DNA from: Clostridiales bacterium
GTDB taxonomy: Bacteria; Bacillota; Clostridia; Saccharofermentanales; Saccharofermentanaceae
Direction: 5' to 3'
DNA: 36,430 nt
Assembly (NCBI GenBank): GCA_017509245.1
Contig: JAFWQC010000084.1
Location: 1 to 36,430, forward strand
The notes below the pieces were generated by a model. It saw nothing but the letters and a program-made list of their open reading frames with translations, searched no databases and was not told the DNA's origin. The position numbers and the translations under genes were made by a program. Shown piece after piece: positions 16,569 to 24,803 of this stretch (position 1 is the stretch's first letter; every line of letters starts with the position of its first letter).

Positions 16569-17468
16569 TCAGGATAATCCTTCTATAACAGCCTTCATAT
16601 CACTGGGAAGTCCGGCCTCAAATACCTTGACCGCATTATCTTCAAACGGGTCTTCATATTCGATCCTGTAAGCGTGGAGCGCGACTCTGCCCATCCTGGG
16701 ATCGAATATAGCGGCTTGTAACTTTAATGCTTCATTGGGGTTGTCGTCAGATAAAGGCCCGTAAAGTCCGTCACCAAGGAGCGGGTGACCGGCATGGCAG
16801 GAATGAGTCCTTATCTGGTGGCATCTTCCGGTCTCAAGCTCAAATTCGACAAGGGAGATGTCTGCCTTTTCAAAGTATTTAAGTGTCTTGTAGTGAGTTA
16901 CCGAGGGCTTGCCGTCAGGCACGCAGTCTCTGATCATGACAGAGTTGGGGCGTCTTGCAATGGGGAAGTCCATTGTGCCGCAGGACGGTTCGAACCTGCC
17001 GTAGCAGAGAGCCTGATAACGCTTTTTTATATCCGTATTTGCGAGCATGTTGTGGGAATAGCCGTCTTTGGCGACTATCAGAAGACCGGATGTTTCCCTG
17101 TCGAGACGCATGACAGGGTGGAGCTTATTTTTCGAGAGATTCGTAAGAAGGGAATCCTCAAGGTGGCCGTGGGACGGGTGGGTGACCATTCCGGCGGGTT
17201 TATTGACTACCGCATAGTGCTCGTTCTCGAATAAGATCTCTGCGCCTGGCGGGCAGGTGAGCTTTTCTGTGTTTTCCTCGTACTCGAAAAAGAGTTCATC
17301 GCCGGTCTTCACGCGGTCTTTGACCCTGGCGTGAACGCCGTTAAGTTCTACCGTTCCGTACAGTTTTACGCGCTTGACCCACGTGGTGCTCATCTTGAAT
17401 TCGCGCCTCATGATCTGCTGGATTTCGTGGTCATTGTATTCACTTTGAACAAAATATCGTATCTTCAT
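16569..17468 (-). CDS. RluA family pseudouridine synthase with S4 domain
   Basis: Isomerises specific uridines in RNA to pseudouridine. The 299-residue protein has an N-terminal S4-like RNA-binding domain (about 10-65), VVNKPAGMVTHPSHGH (about 88-103), and the catalytic motif MRLDRETSGLLIV with Asp123. These are followed by ETGRCHQIRTHSCHAGHPLLGD, split at 222-243. The second RluA-type gene in the window (20810) is closer to RluD; this one is more divergent (for example FELETGRCHQIR and a shortened insert), so its target could be another rRNA or tRNA site. It is divergent from rny, sharing the 17469-17588 intergenic region. Confidence 0.9.
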   Translation of the reverse strand: MKIRYFVQSEYNDHEIQQIMRREFKMSTTWVKRVKLYGTVELNGVHARVKDRVKTGDELFFEYEENTEKLTCPPGAEILFENEHYAVVNKPAGMVTHPSHGHLEDSLLTNLSKNKLHPVMRLDRETSGLLIVAKDGYSHNMLANTDIKKRYQALCYGRFEPSCGTMDFPIARRPNSVMIRDCVPDGKPSVTHYKTLKYFEKADISLVEFELETGRCHQIRTHSCHAGHPLLGDGLYGPLSDDNPNEALKLQAAIFDPRMGRVALHAYRIEYEDPFEDNAVKVFEAGLPSDMKAVIEGLS

Positions 17469-17488
17469 TGTTACATTCTAACAAATTA

Positions 17489-17517
17489 TTGACAGATAAG
17501 TGATTTATTTCTACAAT
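17489..17517 (+). promoter_or_regulatory. Sigma-A promoter of rny
   Basis: A perfect -35 TTGACA (17489-17494), a 17-bp spacer and TACAAT (17512-17517). Transcription would begin near 17524, inside a short inverted repeat. Confidence 0.85.
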
Positions 17518-17521
17518 ATTC

Positions 17522-17541
17522 AATGGCTTGTCAGAGCCATT
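17522..17541 (+). repeat. Inverted repeat at the rny transcription start
   Basis: AATGGCT (17522-17528) and AGCCATT (17535-17541) are perfect 7-bp arms around TGTCAG. Its position at the predicted +1 fits either an operator or a 5' hairpin of the transcript. Confidence 0.6.
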
Positions 17542-17588
17542 CATAACGATCTTTGACAACTAAATAAATTTTGGAGGTGAGTACCAAC

Positions 17589-19160
17589 GTGCCACAGGTA
17601 TCGTTTTACTTTGTATTAATCGCGGGCGTTGTTGGTCTTATTCTGGGTATTATAATTGCAGCAGTCTATTTCAAGTCCGGTATTTCCGGTGAACAAAAGA
17701 GACTTGCGGAGGACATTGCCAAATCTAAGGAGGAGAGCAATGTACTTCTTGCAAATGCACAGAAAGAAGCGGAAAACAACAAACGTGATTTACTTTTGCA
17801 GGCAAAGGAAGAAGTCTCCCGTGTGCGTTCTGAATTAGAGCGTGAAGCAAGGGAGAAGAAACAGGAACTTGCAAAAGAACGCAATAAGCTTGAGCAGAAG
17901 GAAGAGAATATCAACCGCATTGAAGCTAATTGTGAGCGCAAGCAGGAAGAAATCGAGAGACGTCAGCAGAATATCGCTGAACTCGAGGCAAGGGCAAAGG
18001 ATTACGAGCAGCGTAAGAAGACTGAGCTTGAGAGGGTTTCAGGACTTACGGTTGCAGATGCCAGAACCTTAGTGCTTGATGAAGCAAAGCGTGAATATAC
18101 ACACGACATGGCTTTAATGCTCAAGCAGATGGAAGAAAAAACCAAGCAGGATGCCGACAAGGTTGCAAAAGACATCATCGTCAATGCAATACAGCGTTTT
18201 GCATCCGACTACGTTTCCGAAGTCACTGTATCTGTTGTAAATCTCCCTAACGATGAGATGAAGGGTAGGATCATCGGACGTGAGGGACGTAACATCAGAG
18301 CAATCGAGACTATTACCGGAGTCGATCTTATTATCGACGATACACCTGAAGCAATCGTGCTTTCATCGTTTGACCCTATCAGGAGAGAGATAGCGAGATT
18401 AACGATCGAAAGACTTGTAGCTGACGGAAGGATCCATCCTGCCAGAATCGAAGAGATGGCAGGCAAGGCAAGGAAGGAACTCAATAATACTATTAAATCC
18501 GAGGGCGAGAAGGCTGCCTTTGATACAGGTGTAATGAATCTGCATCCTGAACTTATCAAGCTTTTAGGCCGTCTTCGTTACCGCACATCGTACGGACAGA
18601 ACGTACTGCAGCACTCTATCGAAGTATCATGGATAGCTGCAATGATGGCGGACGAACTTGGACTTGACAGTAATCTTGCAAGGCGCGGCGGCCTTTTGCA
18701 TGATATCGGTAAAGCTGTAGACTTCGAGCAGGAAGGAACACATATCCAGCTCGGTGTTGATATCGCTAAGAAGTATCATGAGAATGCGGCAGTCATTAAC
18801 TGCATTGAGGCGCATCACGGAGATGTAGAGCCTTTGACCGCTGAAGCCGTATTAGTTGCTGCTGCAGATGCTATTTCAGCAGCAAGACCCGGAGCCAGAA
18901 GAGAGAATCTCGAGACATACATCAAGAGGATCGAGAAGCTTGAAGAGATTGCAACAAGCTTCGAAGGTGTAGAGAAGAGCTTTGCCATTCAGGCAGGCCG
19001 TGAGATTCGTGTTATCGTTTCACCTGATAAGGTATCGGATGACGAGATGACACTTAAGGCCCGTGATATCTGCAAGAAGATTGAGGACGAACTCGATTAT
19101 CCCGGACAGATCAAAGTTAATGTGATCAGAGAAACGAGGGCAACTGACGTTGCTAAATAA
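17589..19160 (+). CDS. rny: Ribonuclease Y
   Basis: Membrane-anchored endoribonuclease that initiates mRNA decay in Firmicutes. The 523-residue protein has an N-terminal membrane helix (about 5-28), a long highly charged coiled coil (about 35-200), a KH domain with [17 protein letters not shown] (about 222-238), and an HD domain with [12 protein letters not shown] (about 366-377) and EAHHGDVEP. Length agrees with B. subtilis RNase Y (520). The frame is open from TTG at 17571, but that codon lies within the ribosome binding site; GTG at 17589 follows GGAGG with 11-nt spacing and gives the family N-terminus. It has its own promoter and terminator. Confidence 0.95.
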   Translation: MPQVSFYFVLIAGVVGLILGIIIAAVYFKSGISGEQKRLAEDIAKSKEESNVLLANAQKEAENNKRDLLLQAKEEVSRVRSELEREAREKKQELAKERNKLEQKEENINRIEANCERKQEEIERRQQNIAELEARAKDYEQRKKTELERVSGLTVADARTLVLDEAKREYTHDMALMLKQMEEKTKQDADKVAKDIIVNAIQRFASDYVSEVTVSVVNLPNDEMKGRIIGREGRNIRAIETITGVDLIIDDTPEAIVLSSFDPIRREIARLTIERLVADGRIHPARIEEMAGKARKELNNTIKSEGEKAAFDTGVMNLHPELIKLLGRLRYRTSYGQNVLQHSIEVSWIAAMMADELGLDSNLARRGGLLHDIGKAVDFEQEGTHIQLGVDIAKKYHENAAVINCIEAHHGDVEPLTAEAVLVAAADAISAARPGARRENLETYIKRIEKLEEIATSFEGVEKSFAIQAGREIRVIVSPDKVSDDEMTLKARDICKKIEDELDYPGQIKVNVIRETRATDVAK

Positions 19161-19217
19161 TTACTAACATTTTTTCATATATTATTTAACACGTTAGTAT
19201 CATCATCAAAACAAATC

Positions 19218-19255
19218 AAGGATCTTAAGTCATTTCCGGCTTGAGGTCCTTTTTG
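19218..19255 (+). terminator. Rho-independent terminator of rny
   Basis: AAGGATCTTAAG and CTTGAGGTCCTT pair over 12 bp with two wobbles, with a 10-nt loop and TTTTT after. A second, looser inverted repeat (TACTAAC 19162-19168 / GTTAGTA 19193-19199) precedes it. Confidence 0.88.
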
Positions 19256-19281
19256 TTTGCGCACACATAAAATAAAAAGAC

Positions 19282-19313
19282 TTCGGAAAATAACTGATTT
19301 CCGAACTGCGGAA
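19282..19313. promoter_or_regulatory. Overlapping palindromes upstream of ymdB
   Basis: TTCGGAAA (19282-19289) pairs with TTTCCGAA (19298-19305) over 8 bp. TTCCG (19299-19303) also pairs with CGGAA (19309-19313). The two pairings share the middle half-site, so the region has three alternating TTCCG/CGGAA half-sites just upstream of the candidate ymdB promoter. Confidence 0.5.
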
Positions 19314-19327
19314 TTGCAGGCCTCTTG

Positions 19328-19336
19328 TGTTATACT
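19328..19336 (+). promoter_or_regulatory. Candidate extended -10 promoter of ymdB-lspA-rluD
   Basis: TGTTATACT gives an extended -10 (TGT then TATACT). No consensus -35 lies 16-18 bp upstream. The ymdB ATG is 32 nt downstream. Confidence 0.45.
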
Positions 19337-19367
19337 TTTAAAGAATAAAAAGAACGGGGGTATTGCA

Positions 19368-20150
19368 ATGAAGGTTTGTTTTGTGGGCGATGTGGTCGGA
19401 TATGCCGGACGCAGGGCTTTCAAGACAGTAATGCCCGGTTTTCTCAGGAATAATTCAGTAGACTGCTGTATCGTTAATGCTGAGAACTGTGTCCACGGAC
19501 TGGGTGCTTCTGTAAATATTCTCCGTGAACTTGAGGCCTCCGGAGCTGATCTTTTCACGATGGGCAACCATACATTCTCCAACAGGGACTTCCTAAGCCA
19601 GATATCCAAGGTGCCTAATGTTGCAAGACCTGCGAATTTCAGTCCTGCATGGCCCGGCAATGACTTCTGTGTTTTCGAGAAGAACGGGGAGAAGATCGGA
19701 GTTTTTAACCTTTTGGGCCAGGTATATGCCAATGTGCTTCCTGACAATCCGTTCTCTTATGCAGACGGTATAATTGAAAGGCTTAAGAGGGTTGAGGGCT
19801 GCACGACGGTAGTTCTGGATTTCCATTGTGACGCCACATCCGAGAAGTGCGCGATGGGTTATTATCTTGACGGCAAAGTCTCTGTCGTTGCCGGTACCCA
19901 TACCCATGTGCAGACAGCTGATGAGACGATCCTGCCTCAGGGCACCGGTTATATAACCGACTGCGGCATGTGTGGCGCAAAGGATTCGGTCCTAGGAATG
20001 GATATTGAAGCTTCGATCAGGAGGCTTGCATATAAATTGCCTGCAAAGTATGAACCGGCTGACGGTCCGGGCTTTGTGTGTGGTATTATTTTTGAGACGG
20101 ATAAAAATGGAAGGTGTACCTCTATAAGACGGTTTTGTGAGTATGAGTGA
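19368..20150 (+). CDS. ymdB: YmdB family metallophosphoesterase
   Basis: Dinuclear-metal phosphodiesterase; in B. subtilis YmdB hydrolyses 2',3'-cyclic nucleotides and affects biofilm and sporulation decisions, and its gene lies next to rny there as well. The 260-residue protein has the metal-binding motifs FVGDVVG (Asp8), VNAENCVHG, TMGNHTFSNRD, VLDFHCDATSEK and AGTHTHVQTADE. Length matches the family (about 264). The frame opens at 19257, but the ATG at 19368 preceded by GGGGG (19356-19360) gives the family start. It is separated from rny by a terminator, so the two are linked in position but not necessarily in transcript. Confidence 0.93.
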   Translation: MKVCFVGDVVGYAGRRAFKTVMPGFLRNNSVDCCIVNAENCVHGLGASVNILRELEASGADLFTMGNHTFSNRDFLSQISKVPNVARPANFSPAWPGNDFCVFEKNGEKIGVFNLLGQVYANVLPDNPFSYADGIIERLKRVEGCTTVVLDFHCDATSEKCAMGYYLDGKVSVVAGTHTHVQTADETILPQGTGYITDCGMCGAKDSVLGMDIEASIRRLAYKLPAKYEPADGPGFVCGIIFETDKNGRCTSIRRFCEYE

Positions 20151-20820
20151 TAGATCGAATAAATCAAGATCGACCGGTCTGGATATCAGTGTTTTCTTTT
20201 CGTTCCTCTTTGTATTGTTTGTAATTGCCGATCAGTTCATCAAGCAGGTGGTTGTTAACAAGATAACTGTACTGCCCGGCAAGACCAAGGTGATCATTGA
20301 GGGCTTTTTCTCGATTTTCTATTGCGAGAATACAGGCAGTGCTTTCTCGCTCTTTGCAGATCGATCATGGGGAATATACTTCCTTTCAGGTGTTTCGCTT
20401 GTTCTTGGAGTAGTTATCTTCGTCCTTATGATCATTGCATCAAAGCATAAGATGAAGCTCATTGCATTTGCTATGTGCCTTCTTTCTGCAGGCGCTATCG
20501 GTAATCTTATAGACCGTTTCCGCCTCAAGTATGTAATCGACTATCTTAGGTTCGATTTCGGTCAGTATACGTTCCCTGTCTTCAATTTTGCTGATATATG
20601 CGCCGTCTGCGGCACGATCCTCTTCATATGCATAATCCTTTTCGGTTCCAAGTACTTTGAGAAGTTCTGGAATATTATTTTCGCGAAAAAGAAAAAGGCA
20701 GAGAAAGAGACAGAGGCAGACGGACCGGAGGAACTTGAAGAGACAGATCCTGGCGACGGTCAGAATGTAGAATTACTTGAAGACGGCGCAGAGGACGCGG
20801 AGGATACTAATGCCGGTTGA
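20143..20820 (+). CDS. lspA: Lipoprotein signal peptidase with acidic C-terminal tail
   Basis: Aspartic protease of the membrane that removes signal peptides from diacylglyceryl-prolipoproteins. The 225-residue protein has four hydrophobic segments and the family motifs VIADQFIKQ, CENTGSAFSLF, GNLIDRF and FNFADICAVCG; the catalytic aspartates are those of GNLIDR and FNFAD. Family members are usually 150-170 residues; here about 45 extra residues follow the last helix, first basic (KKKKAEKE) then strongly acidic (many Glu/Asp). The ATG at 20143 overlaps the ymdB stop; a GTG at 20137 is an alternative and no strong ribosome binding site separates them. It overlaps rluD by 11 bp. Confidence 0.92.
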   Translation: MSDRSNKSRSTGLDISVFFSFLFVLFVIADQFIKQVVVNKITVLPGKTKVIIEGFFSIFYCENTGSAFSLFADRSWGIYFLSGVSLVLGVVIFVLMIIASKHKMKLIAFAMCLLSAGAIGNLIDRFRLKYVIDYLRFDFGQYTFPVFNFADICAVCGTILFICIILFGSKYFEKFWNIIFAKKKKAEKETEADGPEELEETDPGDGQNVELLEDGAEDAEDTNAG

Positions 20821-21733
20821 ATCAAAAGCTTGTAATCAGGAAGGGGTAAGACTTGACAGTTTTGTCACGGAATCGTTTGACTCCGCATACTCCAGGTCAT
20901 TCTACAAGCGCTTGATCGATGACGGTAAGGTATCAGTCAACGGTAAGGTCATCACCAAGGCCGGCACCAAGCTTTCCGCCGGAGATATCGTTGAAGCGGA
21001 TATTCCCGAACCCAAAGAGGACGATTCCTTCATTGCGCAGGATATCCCGCTTGATATAGTCTACGAGGATTCGGATCTTCTTGTAATCAATAAGCCCCAG
21101 GGAATGGTCGTTCATCCGGCAGCAGGTCATTATGAGGGAACGCTCGTAAATGCGCTGCTCGCCCACTGCAAAGACGAATTATCCGATATAAACGGCGTTT
21201 TAAGGCCGGGTATCGTTCACCGTATCGACAAGGATACATCAGGCCTGATGCTTGCCTGCAAGAATAATTTCACGCATTTAAAGCTCGCCGACATGCTCTC
21301 AAGACATGAGATCGTGAGGGAATACAGGGCGCTCGTATATGGCTTTGTCAAAGAGGACAAAGGTTTGATCGATGCTCCTATCGGCAGATCTTCCAATGAC
21401 AGGCGCAAGATGGCTGTTATCAAGGATGGAAAGTCCGCGGTTACCCATTTTGAGGTAATAGAGAGACTGGGCGAGATAACCGACCTCAAACTGATTCTTG
21501 AGACGGGAAGGACACATCAGATCAGAGTCCATATGGCTTATATTGGTCATCCCGTGGTCGGAGATCCGGTCTATGCGTCAAGACGCAAGAATTACGGTTT
21601 TTCGGGCCAGGCGCTTCACAGTCAGGCAATCACGTTCGTACATCCGAGAACCGGTGAGACGATGCACTTTGAAGTGGATCTTCCTGACTACTATAAAGCT
21701 GTGATCAACAGTTTTAAGGGCGTGTCCGGTTGA
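20810..21733 (+). CDS. rluD: RluD-like pseudouridine synthase
   Basis: RNA pseudouridine synthase, family members of which modify 23S rRNA. The 307-residue protein has an S4 domain (about 8-70; GVRLDSFVTESFDSAYSR, DGKVSVNGKV), VINKPQGMVVHPAAGH, the catalytic motif HRIDKDTSGLMLACK (Asp near residue 139) and ETGRTHQIRVHMAYIGHPV. The lspA-rluD order is conserved in Firmicutes (ylyB in B. subtilis). The ATG at 20810 is chosen for GGAGG (20799-20803) 6 nt upstream, inside the lspA end. The exact target uridines cannot be read from sequence. Confidence 0.92.
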   Translation: MPVESKACNQEGVRLDSFVTESFDSAYSRSFYKRLIDDGKVSVNGKVITKAGTKLSAGDIVEADIPEPKEDDSFIAQDIPLDIVYEDSDLLVINKPQGMVVHPAAGHYEGTLVNALLAHCKDELSDINGVLRPGIVHRIDKDTSGLMLACKNNFTHLKLADMLSRHEIVREYRALVYGFVKEDKGLIDAPIGRSSNDRRKMAVIKDGKSAVTHFEVIERLGEITDLKLILETGRTHQIRVHMAYIGHPVVGDPVYASRRKNYGFSGQALHSQAITFVHPRTGETMHFEVDLPDYYKAVINSFKGVSG

Positions 21734-21757
21734 CGTTGCAAATAATTAGCATAATAA
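21730..21757 (+). promoter_or_regulatory. Candidate promoter of phoH-pgpH-ybeY/era-recO
   Basis: TTGACG (21730-21735, overlapping the rluD stop), a 16-bp spacer and TAATAA (21752-21757), 21 bp before the phoH start. Spacing to the ribosome binding site is short but feasible. Confidence 0.45.
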
Positions 21758-21778
21758 TTCTTTTATAGGAGATATCAC

Positions 21779-22711
21779 TTGGAAGAAAGAATCGAACAGC
21801 TTAGAAATCTGTCTTTGACCGCCGGCCTTTATGCATCGAAGATCGCTGATTTTTTCGATGTAAGTGTTGAACACGATGGCGGCGGTTTTGTTATTTCCGG
21901 TGATACCAAGAATGTTTTGACGGCCAAGGACGTTATCCTCGCTTTTGATAAGCTCGCTTCCACATCTGTCATCGATGAGACGGACACTTTATATATCATG
22001 AACCTTGCAAAAGAGGGAAGACTTGAGGATTTCATGAATACTTCCGACGAGGTCTTCTACATGACTCCTTCAGGCAGAGCCGTAAAGCCAAGGACTTTAG
22101 GCCAGAGACTCTATGTGGATTCCTTAAAGCAGTCTGAACTCGTGATTTGCTGCGGTCCTGCAGGAACAGGCAAGACCTTTCTTGGTGTTGCAATGGCTGT
22201 TAAGGCTTTGAAGGCAAGGGAAGTATCCAGGATAATCCTTACAAGACCGGCGATTGAAGCAGGTGAGCGTTTGGGATTCCTGCCGGGTGATATTGAAGAG
22301 AAGGTCAATCCTTACATGCGTCCTATCTATGATGCTCTTTCTGCACTTCTGGGACAGGAGATGTTCGAGCGTTATTACGACAAGGGCGTTATAGAGGTTT
22401 CTCCTCTGGCATTCATGAGAGGACGTAATCTTGATGACTGTTTTGTGCTTCTTGATGAGGCACAGAATACGACTCCCGAACAGATGAAGATGTTCCTTAC
22501 AAGACTCGGCGTTAACTGCAGAGCCTGCGTTTGCGGCGATTTTACACAGATAGATCTTCCCAAGGGGATCGAGAATGGTCTTAAGGACGCGATCAATGTA
22601 TTAAACGGCGTTGAAGGCATAAAGATCGTAAGCCTGAACGATACGGACATCGTAAGGAACAGCCTTGTTGCAAGGATAGTAAGGGCTTACGAGAACGCGA
22701 AGCAAAAGTGA
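21779..22711 (+). CDS. phoH: PhoH family ATPase
   Basis: PhoH/YbeZ-type P-loop ATPase, associated with ybeY in most bacteria and thought to work with it in RNA metabolism. The 310-residue protein has an N-terminal KH-like part, Walker A GPAGTGKT (about 126-133), TRPAIEAGERLGFLPGD, and Walker B CFVLLDEAQNTTPEQMKMFL. Start is TTG at 21779 with AGGAGA about 7 nt upstream; no ATG lies nearby in frame. It heads the phoH-pgpH-ybeY-era run typical of Firmicutes. Confidence 0.94.
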   Translation: MEERIEQLRNLSLTAGLYASKIADFFDVSVEHDGGGFVISGDTKNVLTAKDVILAFDKLASTSVIDETDTLYIMNLAKEGRLEDFMNTSDEVFYMTPSGRAVKPRTLGQRLYVDSLKQSELVICCGPAGTGKTFLGVAMAVKALKAREVSRIILTRPAIEAGERLGFLPGDIEEKVNPYMRPIYDALSALLGQEMFERYYDKGVIEVSPLAFMRGRNLDDCFVLLDEAQNTTPEQMKMFLTRLGVNCRACVCGDFTQIDLPKGIENGLKDAINVLNGVEGIKIVSLNDTDIVRNSLVARIVRAYENAKQK

Positions 22712-22730
22712 TACAAAGCAAAGGTGAGAT

Positions 22731-24803
22731 ATGAGCAACAGTAAATCTGCAAAACCGAAATTACATCAGATAATTACTTTAGTGCTGGCTGCGCTTACGA
22801 CTATATTCATGGTCTTCTATGGTTCACTGCCCGAGAAATACGATTACACTGTCGGCTCTATTGCCGGCCAGGACATATATGCTCCCAGAACCTTTGCGGA
22901 CATTTATGAGACTGAGAGAAAGGCTAAGATCGCAAGGGATACGAGTCCTGATATTTTTGTCAGGTCCGACAAACAGTCAGAAGAGAGCATTGACCGTGTT
23001 GAGGATTTCTTCGATCTCACGAATCAGGAACGTAAGAATGTAACACAGGCTAAGACAACACAGTCACCCCTGACTCCTTCCGAAGCTTCATATCAGCTGT
23101 CCATGAATGTCAAGCAGACGCTGGATGTTGACATTTCTTCCGAAGAAATCCTGCCTTTTTTTGAGATGAGTAATACGACATTCACTTATATCCGTGAGAA
23201 GACCACTTCAATTGCCGAACTCATTATGCTTGGTGAGATAAATGATGAGATACTCGTTTCCAGGATCGATGAGCAGATCGACGGATTCCGTGAATCAAGT
23301 CCTTCATATTCAAAGTTCGCTGATGCGATGAGAGCGGTCCTGGTTGCCGTTCTTGAACCGAATACTATCTATGATGAGAAAGCGACTGCCGATTCGGCTA
23401 ATAATGCATATATTGCCGTAATGAACGAACCCGTCATGATCGACAAGGGTACAAAGCTTGTTAATTCCGGCGACATCATTGACGAGCACATCTACAGTAA
23501 TCTCGATGGTCTGGAGCTCATAAGAGAGTCTACATTCGACTTTGTAATCCTTGCCAGAGTGGCACTCTATGTCCTTATCGTTGCCGCAGGATGTACTGTT
23601 TATCTTAACATCGAACGCAAGAAGCTTAAGGTAGAGACACCGGTCTTTTATCTGCTTGTCGTCACGTTCCTTGTTACTGTCGGAACATCGGTATATCTTT
23701 CAACGATATCGACGCTTCTTTGCATAGTTATATTCTTTGCAACCGTATGTGCCACTTATCTTGGAACACAGAACGGAATCATATTATCGATATTCAATCT
23801 CCTGTTTATCTGGCCTATGTACGGATTTGATCCGGAGATCTTCTTTATCAATCTCGTCGGAATCATCCTGTGCTCGATCTTTGCAGGAAGAACAGACAAG
23901 ATCATCAACAATGCAGCGCTGATCTTTTTCCCGACGCTTGCGACCATCGCGACAAGTTTCTCCTACAACTTCCTTATCGGTAACTCGAGAAACGAATACC
24001 TTAATTCATTTGTATTCACGTTCGTAAGCTGCATTGCATCACTGGTTGCAGCGATCGGACTGTCTCCGATTTTCGAGCTCGTAAGCAATGCTGCATCTCC
24101 TGTAAAACTCATCAGCCTGAGCCAGCCCGGACAGCATCTGCTCAAGAGACTGTTCCTTGAAGCTTCAGGCACGCATCAGCATTCGATGATGGTCGCAAAT
24201 CTTGCGGACTCAGCTGCAGAAGCAATCGGTGCAGATGCACTCCTTTGCAAGGTTGCTGCATATTATCACGATATCGGCAAGCTCGAGAATCCTGAGTATT
24301 TCACCGAGAACCAGCACGGCGGCGTTAATCCCCATGACAGCCTTACGGTTATGGAGAGCGTTGCGATCATTACGAAGCACCCTGAAGACGGTGTAAAGCT
24401 TGCCAAGAAGGAGAGACTGCCTAATGCGATCATCAAGATCATCGATGAGCATCACGGCACGACTTATCCTTCCTACTTCTACCGCAAGGCCGTTGAAGAT
24501 GCCAAGGCGAGGGGCCTTGAGCCGCCGGATATCAACAATTTCAGATACAGAGGTCATATACCTTCATCAAGAGAATCGGCTATCGTCATGATGGCAGATA
24601 CCTGTGAAGCTGCCGTAAGATCTATGAAGACAAATGATGTCAGCGGCGCTGAGCAGCTTATCCGCGTGCTCATCAAGGATAAGATCGACCAGGATCAGCT
24701 CATTAATTCCGGTCTTTCCTTCGATGATATCGAGAAGATCATAATCGCTTTCAGACAGGTATATGCAGGTGTCTTCCACGAAAGGATCAAGTACCCTGAA
24801 TGA
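22731..24803 (+). CDS. pgpH: PgpH-type 7TM-HD cyclic-di-AMP phosphodiesterase
   Basis: Membrane HD-domain phosphodiesterase; characterised members (Listeria PgpH) hydrolyse cyclic di-AMP. The 690-residue protein has an N-terminal membrane helix (about 14-30), an extracytoplasmic 7TMR-HDED region (about 35-270; GSIAGQDIYAPRTF), a bundle of seven hydrophobic segments (about 270-460), and an HD domain from about 480 with GTHQHSMMVANLADSAA, AAYYHDIGKLENPEYF (His-Asp near 511-512), and DEHHGTTYPSYFYRKA. It ends in an ATGA overlap with the ybeY-era gene. Substrate identity is from family knowledge. Confidence 0.93.
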   Translation: MSNSKSAKPKLHQIITLVLAALTTIFMVFYGSLPEKYDYTVGSIAGQDIYAPRTFADIYETERKAKIARDTSPDIFVRSDKQSEESIDRVEDFFDLTNQERKNVTQAKTTQSPLTPSEASYQLSMNVKQTLDVDISSEEILPFFEMSNTTFTYIREKTTSIAELIMLGEINDEILVSRIDEQIDGFRESSPSYSKFADAMRAVLVAVLEPNTIYDEKATADSANNAYIAVMNEPVMIDKGTKLVNSGDIIDEHIYSNLDGLELIRESTFDFVILARVALYVLIVAAGCTVYLNIERKKLKVETPVFYLLVVTFLVTVGTSVYLSTISTLLCIVIFFATVCATYLGTQNGIILSIFNLLFIWPMYGFDPEIFFINLVGIILCSIFAGRTDKIINNAALIFFPTLATIATSFSYNFLIGNSRNEYLNSFVFTFVSCIASLVAAIGLSPIFELVSNAASPVKLISLSQPGQHLLKRLFLEASGTHQHSMMVANLADSAAEAIGADALLCKVAAYYHDIGKLENPEYFTENQHGGVNPHDSLTVMESVAIITKHPEDGVKLAKKERLPNAIIKIIDEHHGTTYPSYFYRKAVEDAKARGLEPPDINNFRYRGHIPSSRESAIVMMADTCEAAVRSMKTNDVSGAEQLIRVLIKDKIDQDQLINSGLSFDDIEKIIIAFRQVYAGVFHERIKYPE

